Below are positions 34,890-41,978 of a DNA stretch of 64,000 nt, in pieces (the stretch's first letter is position 1; the number at the start of each line of letters is the position of its first letter). Position numbers and translations under genes: made by a program. Under the pieces are notes generated by a model. That model worked only from the letters and a program-made list of their open reading frames with translations, was not told the DNA's origin and ran no database searches. Origin of the DNA: CAVRCA01 sp963719345 (GTDB taxonomy: Bacteria > Pseudomonadota > Alphaproteobacteria > Acetobacterales > Acetobacteraceae); assembly GCA_963719345.1 (NCBI GenBank), contig CAVRCA010000003.1, forward strand, positions 756,191 through 820,190, given 5' to 3'.

Positions 34890-36350
34890 ATGGCGAGCCC
34901 CTTCCCCGGTGACGCCGGGACGGACGACAAGCTGCACGAGGAGTGCGGCGTCATCGGCCTGTGGAACGTGCCCGATGCCTCGGCGGTGACGGCGCTCGGG
35001 CTGCATGCGCTGCAGCATCGCGGGCAGGAGGCGACCGGGATCGTTTCATTCGACGGGGCGCGGTTCCACTCGCACCGGGGCCTCGGGTTGGTCGGCGACA
35101 ACTTCGGCGATGCCAAGGTGATTGCCTCCCTGCCCGGCCTCAATGCCGTCGGACACAATCGCTACGCCACGACCGGCGACACCATCCTGCGCAACGTGCA
35201 GCCGCTCTATGCCGATTTCGAGTTCGGCGGTTTTGCGGTGGCGCATAACGGCAACCTGACCAACGCCCACCTGCTGCGGCGCGCGCTGGTGCGGCGCGGC
35301 TGCCTGTTCCAGTCCACCACCGACAGCGAGGTGTTCGTCCACCTCATCGCGATCAGCCTCTATTCGACGGTGGTGGACCGGCTGATCGACGCGCTCAAGC
35401 AGGTAGTCGGCGCCTACTCGCTGGTGGCGCTGTCGCAGGAGCAGCTCATGGGCGTGCGCGATCCGCTCGGCGTCCGGCCGCTGATCCTCGGGCGCCTCGG
35501 CACCGGCTGGGTGCTGGTCAGCGAGAGCTGCGCTCTCGACATCGTCGGCGCCGAGTTCGTGCGCGACATCGAGCCCGGTGAGATCGTCATCATCAACGAC
35601 CAGGGGGTCCACAGCGTCAAGCCGTTCAGCCGGCATGCCGAGCGGTTCTGCGTGTTCGAGTACATCTACTTCGCCCGTCCGGACTCCATCATGGAGGGGA
35701 TGCCGGTCTATCAGGCGCGTCAGCGCATCGGTGCCGAACTTGCCCGCGAGTTGAGCGTCCCGGCCGACGTCGTCGTACCGGTGCCCGATTCGGGCGTGCC
35801 CGCCGCCATGGGGTTCGCGACCGAGAGCGGCATCCCGTTCGAGCTCGGCATCATTCGCAATCACTATGTCGGCCGCACCTTCATCGAACCGACCGACACC
35901 ATCCGCAATCTCGGGGTCAAGTTGAAGCACTCGGCCAATCGGGCGGTGCTGAAGGGCAAGCGCGTGGTCCTGGTCGACAATTCGATCGTGCGCGGCACGA
36001 CGAGCCGCAAGATCGTCGAGATGGTGCGCCAGGCCGGGGCGGCGGAAGTCCACATGCGGATCTCGTCGCCGCCGACGACGCATTCCTGCTTCTACGGCAT
36101 CGACACGCCGGAGCGCGGCAAGCTGCTTGCCGCGCTGCACGACGTGGACGAGATGGCGAAGCTGATCGGCGCCGATACGCTGGCGTTCGTCTCGATCGAC
36201 GGCCTCTATCGCGCGCTGGGCAAGCCAGGCCGCGATGCCGACCGGCCGCACTATTGCGACGCCTGTTTCACCGGCGACTATCCAATCCCGTTGCCGGACA
36301 CGGCGGACAACTCCGATCGCCAGCTCACGTTCTTGATCGAAAGCCACTGA
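34890..36350 (+). CDS. purF: Amidophosphoribosyltransferase PurF
   Basis: PurF catalyses the first committed step of purine synthesis, making phosphoribosylamine from PRPP and glutamine. The N-terminal glutaminase begins after a short propeptide with the catalytic cysteine in KLHEECGVIGLWN. ALQHRGQEATGIVS and VAHNGNLTNAHLL follow. The PRTase domain has VVLVDNSIVRGTTSRKIVEM and the Cys-rich SPPTTHSCFYGIDTPERGKL. It is 486 residues, normal length, with a ribosome-binding site AAGGAGAG before the ATG at 34890. The SDR gene follows immediately. Confidence 0.95.
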   Translation: MASPFPGDAGTDDKLHEECGVIGLWNVPDASAVTALGLHALQHRGQEATGIVSFDGARFHSHRGLGLVGDNFGDAKVIASLPGLNAVGHNRYATTGDTILRNVQPLYADFEFGGFAVAHNGNLTNAHLLRRALVRRGCLFQSTTDSEVFVHLIAISLYSTVVDRLIDALKQVVGAYSLVALSQEQLMGVRDPLGVRPLILGRLGTGWVLVSESCALDIVGAEFVRDIEPGEIVIINDQGVHSVKPFSRHAERFCVFEYIYFARPDSIMEGMPVYQARQRIGAELARELSVPADVVVPVPDSGVPAAMGFATESGIPFELGIIRNHYVGRTFIEPTDTIRNLGVKLKHSANRAVLKGKRVVLVDNSIVRGTTSRKIVEMVRQAGAAEVHMRISSPPTTHSCFYGIDTPERGKLLAALHDVDEMAKLIGADTLAFVSIDGLYRALGKPGRDADRPHYCDACFTGDYPIPLPDTADNSDRQLTFLIESH

Positions 36351-36351
36351 C

Positions 36352-37059
36352 CTGCCCGGCCCGCTCGCGGAACGGATCGTCCTCGTCACCGGTGCCAGCC
36401 GCGGCATCGGTGCCGCCGCCGCGGTCGCGCTGGCTCGGCTCGGCGCGCATCTGGTGATCACCGCACGCACCGAAGGCGGGTTGGAGGAAACCGACGACGC
36501 GATCCGGCAGGCCGGCGGCACCGCGACCCTGCTGCCGCTCGACCTCGCGGAAGGCGATCAGCTCGATGCGCTCGGGCCAAGCCTGTTCCGGCGCTTCGGC
36601 CGGTTGGACGTGTTGGTCCATGCCGCGGCGACGCTCGGGCGATTGACGCCGGTGCCGCACGTCTACCCTGCGGACTGGCAAGACGTGGTCGCCGTGAACG
36701 TCAGTGCCGGGTGGCGGCTGATCCGCACCTGCGCCCCGCTGCTGCAAGTCGCCGAAGCCGGCCGCGCCGTGTTCGTCACCGACGCGCTTGCCCGCGACCC
36801 GCGCGCCTATTGGGGGGCTTATGGCGCCACCAAGGCCGCCCTCGAACATCTCGTGCTCACCTGGGCGGCGGAGACCAGGACGAGCCGGCTCCGGGTGAAC
36901 CTGTTCGATCCGGGGGTCGTGGCGACCCAACTCCGCCGCCAGGCCTTTCCGGGCGAAGATCCGTCCGCGCTCGCGCAACCCGAAGCGGTCACGCCGGCGC
37001 TGGCCGCGTTGTGCCTGCCCGGCGAGAGCCGCCACGGGACGGTGATCCGGGCCGGCTGA
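36352..37059 (+). CDS. SDR family oxidoreductase with non-canonical start
   Basis: This is an NAD(P)-dependent short-chain dehydrogenase of about 235 residues, a usual neighbour of purF in alphaproteobacteria. It shows VLVTGASRGIGAAAAVAL, the LDVLVHAAATLG motif, the active-site YGATKAALEHLVLTWAAE and RVNLFDPGVVATQ. The frame is closed by a TGA at 36334. Between that stop and the TGASRGIG motif there is no ATG, GTG or TTG. The only plausible initiator is a CTG at 36352, 1 bp after the purF stop. Either CTG is used with coupled translation or a base is wrong here. The substrate is unknown. Confidence 0.82.
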   Translation: MPGPLAERIVLVTGASRGIGAAAAVALARLGAHLVITARTEGGLEETDDAIRQAGGTATLLPLDLAEGDQLDALGPSLFRRFGRLDVLVHAAATLGRLTPVPHVYPADWQDVVAVNVSAGWRLIRTCAPLLQVAEAGRAVFVTDALARDPRAYWGAYGATKAALEHLVLTWAAETRTSRLRVNLFDPGVVATQLRRQAFPGEDPSALAQPEAVTPALAALCLPGESRHGTVIRAG

Positions 37060-37156
37060 ACGAACCGTTACCCTCCCAGCGCCCAGGCGCGAGAGGGCGC
37101 GTAACCTTGCATCAACGAAATCGTGGCAAGGGTGGCGAGCATCCGGGATCATCGCC

Positions 37157-37561
37157 GTGCCATCGGAGCTGCGTCACATCCTGTTCCCGCCCGCGGAGGT
37201 CGTGCTGGCGGTAAAACACTATCACCGGCGCACCGGAACCCCGTTGCCCGCCGGCTCCGTCGTACGATGTGGCCCGGAATGCGATCCGGCGGACGGCATC
37301 GTGCGGTTCCGCATCACCATCGCGCTCGACCCCGGCGATCGCCGCGCCGCTCCCGACGCTAGCGGAGACGGGCAGAGAGATATCCTCATTGAGGACTCGG
37401 CGCTCGCCGCGTCCCTGATCCTGTTCTGCCGGGAGCGCCGCATCCCCTTGCCCGCCACAGCCGGCAAATCGCTGCAGCTGTTCGGCGAACAAGTTTGCCT
37501 GCTTGCCACGATCAATCCCAAACGGACCGAGTTGCCGCCAGCGGAGCAGATCCGGCTGTAG
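37157..37561 (+). CDS. Hypothetical protein
   Basis: This is a 134-residue protein from a GTG at 37157, with no recognised domain. It begins PSELRHILFPPAEVVLAVKH and carries a conserved-looking C-terminal segment IPLPATAGKSLQLFGEQVCL. There is no signal peptide or membrane segment. It lies about 100 bp after the SDR gene and converges on the DUF6065 gene. The codon use fits the genome, so it is probably real, but its function is unknown. Confidence 0.62.
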   Translation: MPSELRHILFPPAEVVLAVKHYHRRTGTPLPAGSVVRCGPECDPADGIVRFRITIALDPGDRRAAPDASGDGQRDILIEDSALAASLILFCRERRIPLPATAGKSLQLFGEQVCLLATINPKRTELPPAEQIRL

Positions 37562-37598
37562 CGCTGCGGCCGGGAGCAGGCTGCCCGGCGGAACGCAG

Positions 37599-38408
37599 TC
37601 AGCCGCCATCGTCCTTGCGCCGCTTGCGGGCGGCGGTGGCGTACTGGCCGCGCGGACGGTTCTCCTGAACATTCGGCCGGACCACTGTGTCGTAGAAGTC
37701 GTCCCAATCCTCCGGCATGAGGCCGGCCATGTCCGCGACTGCCGTGTAGTTGTTCAGCAGCGCGTCATCATAGACGTCGCGCGGGATCGGTTGGACCTGG
37801 AACATCGGGTAGTCGGCGCGGAACTCGATCGGAGTATCGGTCTTGGTCAGGCGCATGTTGGTGAACAGCGGCCCGAACCAGCGGTCGGTCTCGACGATGC
37901 CCTCGAACAGCTCGTAATTCTGGCTGCGGGGAAGGTTGGCCAACGGGCGGATCAGAAGGCTCCAGCCGGGCGCGGTGCGGGCGACCAGCCCACTCCACAT
38001 CTGCACGATCCCCGCCTCTTGCATGGCCCCCAGGAAAGGCGGCGAGAAGTCCCGGATCTCCTCCGGCACTGCAGCATTGAACGTCTCGCTGAAGCCAGGA
38101 AACTGCGCCACGTGCAGCGGATACCAGTCCGATTGCCCTTCCCACGTCCAGATGACGCCGGTGCCGTCCCACATCAGGCTGAAAGTGATTGGGGGAAATA
38201 TGTAGTAGCCGAAGGCGGAGGCGGTGACGATTGCCTCGCAGTACCGGAACGCACGAGTCGGCATGGTGCCGATCGCTGACCGGTCGGCGCGTTGCGGGAT
38301 CTGCGCTTGCGGGATGAACCGGTGGAACGTGACGAGTGGGCCGGAGGGCCGACGGTCGAAGGGGCTGGGCTGAGCTGTCACTGACCCTTCCTCGAGATGA
38401 ACGCCCAT
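37599..38408 (-). CDS. DUF6065 family protein
   Basis: This 269-residue cytosolic protein resembles DUF6065, a family of unknown function. Recognisable parts are FIPQAQIPQRADRSAIGTMP, RAFRYCEAIVTASAFGYYIF, WSGLVARTAPGWSLLIRPLA, YELFEGIVETDRWFGPLFTN and MFQVQPIPRDVYDDALLNNY. The ATG at 38408 has a GGAG site 6 bases upstream. It begins 67 bp after the stop of the 20-residue-repeat protein on the same strand, so the two are likely co-transcribed. That link suggests it acts on or with the repeat protein, for example as a modifying or binding partner; this is inference. The family name is from pattern memory and fairly confident. Confidence 0.7.
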   Translation of the reverse strand: MGVHLEEGSVTAQPSPFDRRPSGPLVTFHRFIPQAQIPQRADRSAIGTMPTRAFRYCEAIVTASAFGYYIFPPITFSLMWDGTGVIWTWEGQSDWYPLHVAQFPGFSETFNAAVPEEIRDFSPPFLGAMQEAGIVQMWSGLVARTAPGWSLLIRPLANLPRSQNYELFEGIVETDRWFGPLFTNMRLTKTDTPIEFRADYPMFQVQPIPRDVYDDALLNNYTAVADMAGLMPEDWDDFYDTVVRPNVQENRPRGQYATAARKRRKDDGG

Positions 38409-38475
38409 TGTTGGCTCCACTTCTAACTCAGCCGAAAGACCGCGCCAAATCACCCCGTGAAAGGCGAGCCTTGGC

Positions 38476-39807
38476 TCACCGCGCCCCGCGCACCTTGCCG
38501 CCATCCGCCACCGTTGCCGGCTTCAGGCTCGGCGCCATGCCGCCAAGCGAACCTTGCCGCCATCCGTCACCGCTGCCGGCTTCAGGCTCGGCGCCATGCC
38601 GCCGAGGCGCACCTTGCCGCCGTCCGTCACCGTCGCCGGCTTCAGGCTCGGCGCCATGCCGCCCAGCCGCACCTTGCCGCCATCCGTCACCGCTGCCGGC
38701 TTCAGGCTCGGCGCCATGCCGCCCAACCGCACCTTGCCGCCATCCGTCACCGCTGCCGGCTTCAGGCTCGGCGCCATGCCGCCCAGCCGCACCTTGCCGC
38801 CGTCCGTCACCGCTGCCGGCTTCAGGCTCGGCGCCATGCCGCCCAACCGCACCTTGCCGCCGTCCGTCACCGTCGCCGGCTTCAGGCTCGGCGCCATGCC
38901 GCCCAGCCGCACCTTGCCGCCATCCGCCACCGTCGCCGGCTTCAGGCTCGGCGCCATGCCGCCCAGCCGCACCTTGCCGCCGTCCGTCACCGTCGCCGGC
39001 TTCAGGCTCGGCGCCATGCCGCCCAACCGCACCTTGCCGCTGTCCGTCACCGCTCGCCGGCTTCAGGCTCGGCGCCATGCCGCCCAACCGCACCTTGCCG
39101 CCATCCGTCACCGTCGCCGGCTTCAGGCTCGGCGCCATGCCGCCGAGGCGCACCTTGCCGCCATCCGTCACCGTCGCCGGCTTCAGGCTCGGCGCCATGC
39201 CGCCCAGCCGCACCTTGCCGCTGTCCGTCACCGCTGCCGGCTTCAGGCTCGGCGCCATGCCCCCCAACCGCACCTTGCCGCCATCCGTCACCGCTGCCGG
39301 CTTCAGGCTCGGCGCCATGCCGCCGAGGCGCACCTTGCCGCCGTCCGTCACCGTCGCCGGCTTCAGGCTCGGCGCCATGCCGCCCAACCGCACCTTGCCG
39401 CCATCCGTCACCGCTGCCGGCTTCAGGCTCGGCGCCATGCCGCCCAGCCGCACCTTGCCGCCATCCGTCACCGCTGCCGGCTTCAGGCTCGGCGCCATGC
39501 CGCCCAACCGCACCTTGCCGCCATCCGTCACCGCTGCCGGCTTCAGGCTCGGCGCCATGCCGCCGAGGCGCACCTTGCCGCCATCCGTCACCGCTGCCGG
39601 CTTCAGGCTCGGCGCCATGCCGCCCAACCGCACCTTGCCGCCATCCGTCACCGTCGCCGGCTTCAGGCTCGGCGCCATGCCGCCCAGCCGAACCGCGCCA
39701 GTATCTCTGATCTGGCTGGACAGCGTCGGACGGAATTCGTCGCTCACAGACGCCACTTCGGCATCGCGGGCTGAAGCAATGAGGGCGATCTGGTTTGAAG
39801 AGAACAT
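38476..39807 (-). CDS. Protein of twenty 20-residue repeats (VRLGGMAPSLKPA[A/T]VTDGGK)
   Basis: The start at 39807 gives a short leader (MFSSNQIALIASARDAEVAS, then VSDEFRPTLSSQIRDTGA, about 38 residues). Twenty near-identical units follow whose core is LGGMAPSLKPA, and the tail is KVRGAR. The ATG has an AAAGG site upstream. A one-base insertion near 39053 and a one-base deletion near 38541 put units in between into a second frame; both frames are open, and the two indels cancel. Most DNA differences between units are synonymous in this frame. There are no cysteines, signal peptide or membrane segments. A leader plus repeated cores ending in GG is reminiscent of multi-core peptide precursors, but a structural or binding repeat is equally possible. 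DUF6065 follows. Confidence 0.68.
   Translation of the reverse strand: MFSSNQIALIASARDAEVASVSDEFRPTLSSQIRDTGAVRLGGMAPSLKPATVTDGGKVRLGGMAPSLKPAAVTDGGKVRLGGMAPSLKPAAVTDGGKVRLGGMAPSLKPAAVTDGGKVRLGGMAPSLKPAAVTDGGKVRLGGMAPSLKPATVTDGGKVRLGGMAPSLKPAAVTDGGKVRLGGMAPSLKPAAVTDSGKVRLGGMAPSLKPATVTDGGKVRLGGMAPSLKPATVTDGGKVRLGGMAPSLKPASGDGQRQGAVGRHGAEPEAGDGDGRRQGAAGRHGAEPEAGDGGGWRQGAAGRHGAEPEAGDGDGRRQGAVGRHGAEPEAGSGDGRRQGAAGRHGAEPEAGSGDGWRQGAVGRHGAEPEAGSGDGWRQGAAGRHGAEPEAGDGDGRRQGAPRRHGAEPEAGSGDGWRQGSLGGMAPSLKPATVADGGKVRGAR
38521..39690. repeat. Tandem array of a 60-bp unit, 20 copies
   Basis: The 60-bp unit recurs twenty times in register, with the invariant block CTTCAGGCTCGGCGCCATGC in every copy. Variable positions are a 6-base block (CAGCCG, CAACCG or GAGGCG), CATCC/CGTCC/TGTCC, and CGCTGCC/CGTCGCC. 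One unit is 61 bp (extra base near 39053) and one 59 bp (missing base near 38541). The units are contiguous with no unique spacers. Confidence 0.95.
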
Positions 39808-39848
39808 CGTTTCGGACCTTTCGTGTCAATTTTGATTGAAGCTCATCT

Positions 39849-39874
39849 GCAATCAGCGTCTCGTCTCTGATTGC
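39849..39874. promoter_or_regulatory. Inverted repeat in the leader of the repeat-protein gene
   Basis: GCAATCAG and CTGATTGC are perfect complements around a 10-base loop, 42 bp upstream of the repeat-protein ATG. The element could be an operator or an RNA hairpin in the 5' leader. Function is not shown. Confidence 0.35.
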
Positions 39875-40040
39875 GGTGAGGAAAAGTTCTCACATTAAGG
39901 ATTTCTTGTCGTTCTTTTGACGTTATCGAGGCGTTAAAACGTCAGGTCACAGAAATTAGTTCGGTTCGCACTATATGAACTCAAGTAATGGGCGCATTTC
40001 TTCCATCAAGTACAACCATACGTATATTTTGTTTACTGAT

Positions 40041-40085
40041 TTACCGGAACGGTGCTTTTCAAGAACGGAAAAATTATTCCGGTAA
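40041..40085. promoter_or_regulatory. Inverted repeat TTACCGGAA / TTCCGGTAA
   Basis: Perfect 9-base arms at 40041-40049 and 40077-40085 are separated by 27 bases, within the AT-rich region about 235 bp upstream of the repeat-protein gene. The size and spacing would fit a regulator binding two half-sites. No regulator gene lies nearby. Confidence 0.35.
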
Positions 40086-40485
40086 GATTTCATCTGTACT
40101 TCCATGACAATGTAAATTATTGAAAAGGCTTGATGATTTGACATGAAATCGGCTCAGACCATTAGACAACCGGACGCAACAGGTATTGTGTTCTCCATAT
40201 GCCTGGCCGGTTCTAGGCTTGGCTTCGGCAGCAACCGACGGTTCTAAGGCCGGCAAAGGGGATCACCACTCCGGGCGAGCGAGTGTGTCAGAAGCGGGCC
40301 ATTCCCGTGTCATTTCACCGACACTCATTGCCGCAAAGGTTGATACGCTTCACGGGAACTCACGTGAATCTTATGCACTGCCTGAGTTCAGGCGCCCTCT
40401 TAGCGTTAAAAGAGAATTCCAATGGCGCTTATTCGCGCCAAGGTTGGGTCGCGCTAGTCACGGCACCATTACTTAGCAAGGGCGC

Positions 40486-40512
40486 AAAAAAAAGCGCCCC
40501 GACCCGGGGCGC
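40486..40512 (-). terminator. Rho-independent terminator of tldD
   Basis: On the minus strand an 8-bp GC stem (GCGCCCCG with CGGGGCGC, 3-base loop, 40494-40512) is followed directly by eight T residues (40486-40493). It lies 27 bp after the tldD stop. This is a textbook intrinsic terminator and separates tldD from the repeat-protein locus. Confidence 0.9.
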
Positions 40513-40538
40513 GTCATGATGGAATGGTGGAGGAAGTC

Positions 40539-41978
40539 TTAGGCCGCGGTGCCGCCAACCGTCAGTCCGGCAAGCTTCAAGGTGGGCTGGCCCACCCCGA
40601 CCGGAACCCCCTGGCCATTCTTGCCGCAGGTCCCGATTCCCGGGTCGAGCGCCATGTCGTCGCCGACCATGCTGACCTTCGTCAGCGCATCCGGCCCGTT
40701 GCCGATCAAGGTGGCGCCCTTGACCGGGGCCGTAACCTTGCCGTCCTCGATCAGATAAGCCTCGCTGGCCGAGAACACGAATTTTCCCGAGGTGATGTCG
40801 ACTTGGCCGCCGCCGAAGTTCACGGCGTAGAGGCCGCGGCGGACGGAACGGATCATCTCGTCGGGACGATGCGCGCCGCCCAGCATCACGGTGTTGGTCA
40901 TCCGCGGCATCGGCGCATGCGCAAAGGATTGGCGCCGACCATTGCCGGTTGCCCGCACGCCCATCAGGCGCGCGTTCAGCCGGTCCTGCAGGAAGCCGGT
41001 CAGCACGCCGTCCTCGATCAGCACCGTACGGCTGGTCGGCGTGCCCTCGTCGTCCACCGACAGACTCCCGCGCCGGTCCGCCAAGGTGCCGTCATCCACC
41101 ACGGTGACGCCCGGGGCGGCGATCCGTTGCCCGAGCAGGCCGGCAAAAGCCGAGGTCTTCTTGCGGTTGAAGTCGCCTTCGAGCCCGTGGCCGATCGCCT
41201 CGTGCAACAGGATGCCGGGCCAGCCGGGACCGAGCACCACCTCCATCTCACCGGCCGGCGCGGGGCGGCTGTCCAGATTGACCAGGGCCTGACGCAGCGC
41301 CTCGTCGACCGCGCCGCGCCACACGGTCTCGCCGGTCAGACGGTCATAGGCGAAGCGGCCGCCCATGCCATAGCTGCCCGTCTCGCGCCGGCCGTTCGCC
41401 TCGACCACGAGGGTGACGTTCAGTCGCACCAGAGGCCGCAGGTCGGCCACGCGAGTCCCGTCCGGTCGCAGGATCTGCACGGCCTGCCATTCGCCCGCGA
41501 GCGACGCCATGACCTGTTTGACCCTTGTGTCCTTGCCGCGGGCGTAAGCGTCGATTTCGGCCAACAAGGCGGTCCGGCCAGGGAAATCGGTGGCCGCCAG
41601 CGGGTTGGCATCCGAATAGAGCCGCGCATTGGTGGCGCGGGGCGGCTCGGCAAAGACGCCCGAGTGGCCCGACGCGACCGCGCCAACGCTGGCAGCCGCC
41701 CGCCGGAGCGCCGCTTCCGACAGCTCGGCCGCGTGTGCGTAGCCGGTGGCCTCGCCCGCGACGGCGCGCAGGCCGAAGCCGAGCGCGGTGTCGAAGCCGG
41801 CGCTGCGGATGCGCCCGTCGTCAAGACTGATCTGCTCGCTCTCGCGATACTCAAGAAACAGCTCCCCGTCATCGGCGCCGGCGAGCGCGGTCCCGACCAC
41901 CTGTTCGGCGGCGGCCCGATCCAGCGCGGCCTCGGCACGGTCGAAGAAGAGCTGGTCGGTGACGACGATCGGGTTCAT
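40539..41978 (-). CDS. tldD: Metalloprotease TldD
   Basis: TldD is one half of the TldD/TldE protease that cleaves unfolded or modified peptides such as microcin B17 leader and CcdA in E. coli. The 479-residue protein has the zinc motif HEAIGHGLEGDFNRKKTSAF (HExxxH) and an upstream conserved SYGMGGRFAYDRL. The C-terminal metal-binding region has FGGGQVDITSGKFVFSASEA and GTCGKNGQGVPVGVGQPTLK. The ATG at 41978 overlaps the histidine-kinase stop by 4 bp. A strong terminator follows. Its location beside ctaA is common in alphaproteobacteria. No tldE is in the window. Confidence 0.94.
   Translation of the reverse strand: MNPIVVTDQLFFDRAEAALDRAAAEQVVGTALAGADDGELFLEYRESEQISLDDGRIRSAGFDTALGFGLRAVAGEATGYAHAAELSEAALRRAAASVGAVASGHSGVFAEPPRATNARLYSDANPLAATDFPGRTALLAEIDAYARGKDTRVKQVMASLAGEWQAVQILRPDGTRVADLRPLVRLNVTLVVEANGRRETGSYGMGGRFAYDRLTGETVWRGAVDEALRQALVNLDSRPAPAGEMEVVLGPGWPGILLHEAIGHGLEGDFNRKKTSAFAGLLGQRIAAPGVTVVDDGTLADRRGSLSVDDEGTPTSRTVLIEDGVLTGFLQDRLNARLMGVRATGNGRRQSFAHAPMPRMTNTVMLGGAHRPDEMIRSVRRGLYAVNFGGGQVDITSGKFVFSASEAYLIEDGKVTAPVKGATLIGNGPDALTKVSMVGDDMALDPGIGTCGKNGQGVPVGVGQPTLKLAGLTVGGTAA

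Larger units (their letters stand above)
39808..40485. other. AT-rich intergenic region with inverted repeats, no supported gene
   Basis: About 680 bp between the repeat-protein start and the tldD terminator is visibly richer in A and T than the rest of the window, especially 39880-40180. It contains several inverted repeats, described separately, and a TGACGTT/AACGTCA pair around 39918-39942. A plus-strand TTGACA (40138) with a TTAGAC-like box 17-18 bp later could be a promoter, but no convincing gene follows. Short open frames here lack family resemblance and ribosome sites. It probably holds the repeat gene's promoter and may mark acquired DNA. Confidence 0.6.

Noticed and set aside
38521..39690. 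CRISPR-like array, because of regular repeats
   Set aside because: Units are 60 bp, contiguous and without unique spacers, and variation follows codon positions of a minus-strand frame.
38336..39835. Long plus-strand open frames (about 400-500 residues) across the repeat
   Set aside because: They exist only because the GC-rich unit has several open frames. Their residues vary (Ser/Asn/Arg) where the minus frame is conserved, and they lack a sensible start.
40074..40256. 60-residue minus-strand open frame in the AT-rich region
   Set aside because: No ribosome site or similarity; it overlaps the inverted repeat.
40186..40519. Two small plus-strand open frames (96 and 78 residues) in the AT-rich region
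   Set aside because: No ribosome site, no domain and poor codon fit; one runs into the tldD terminator.
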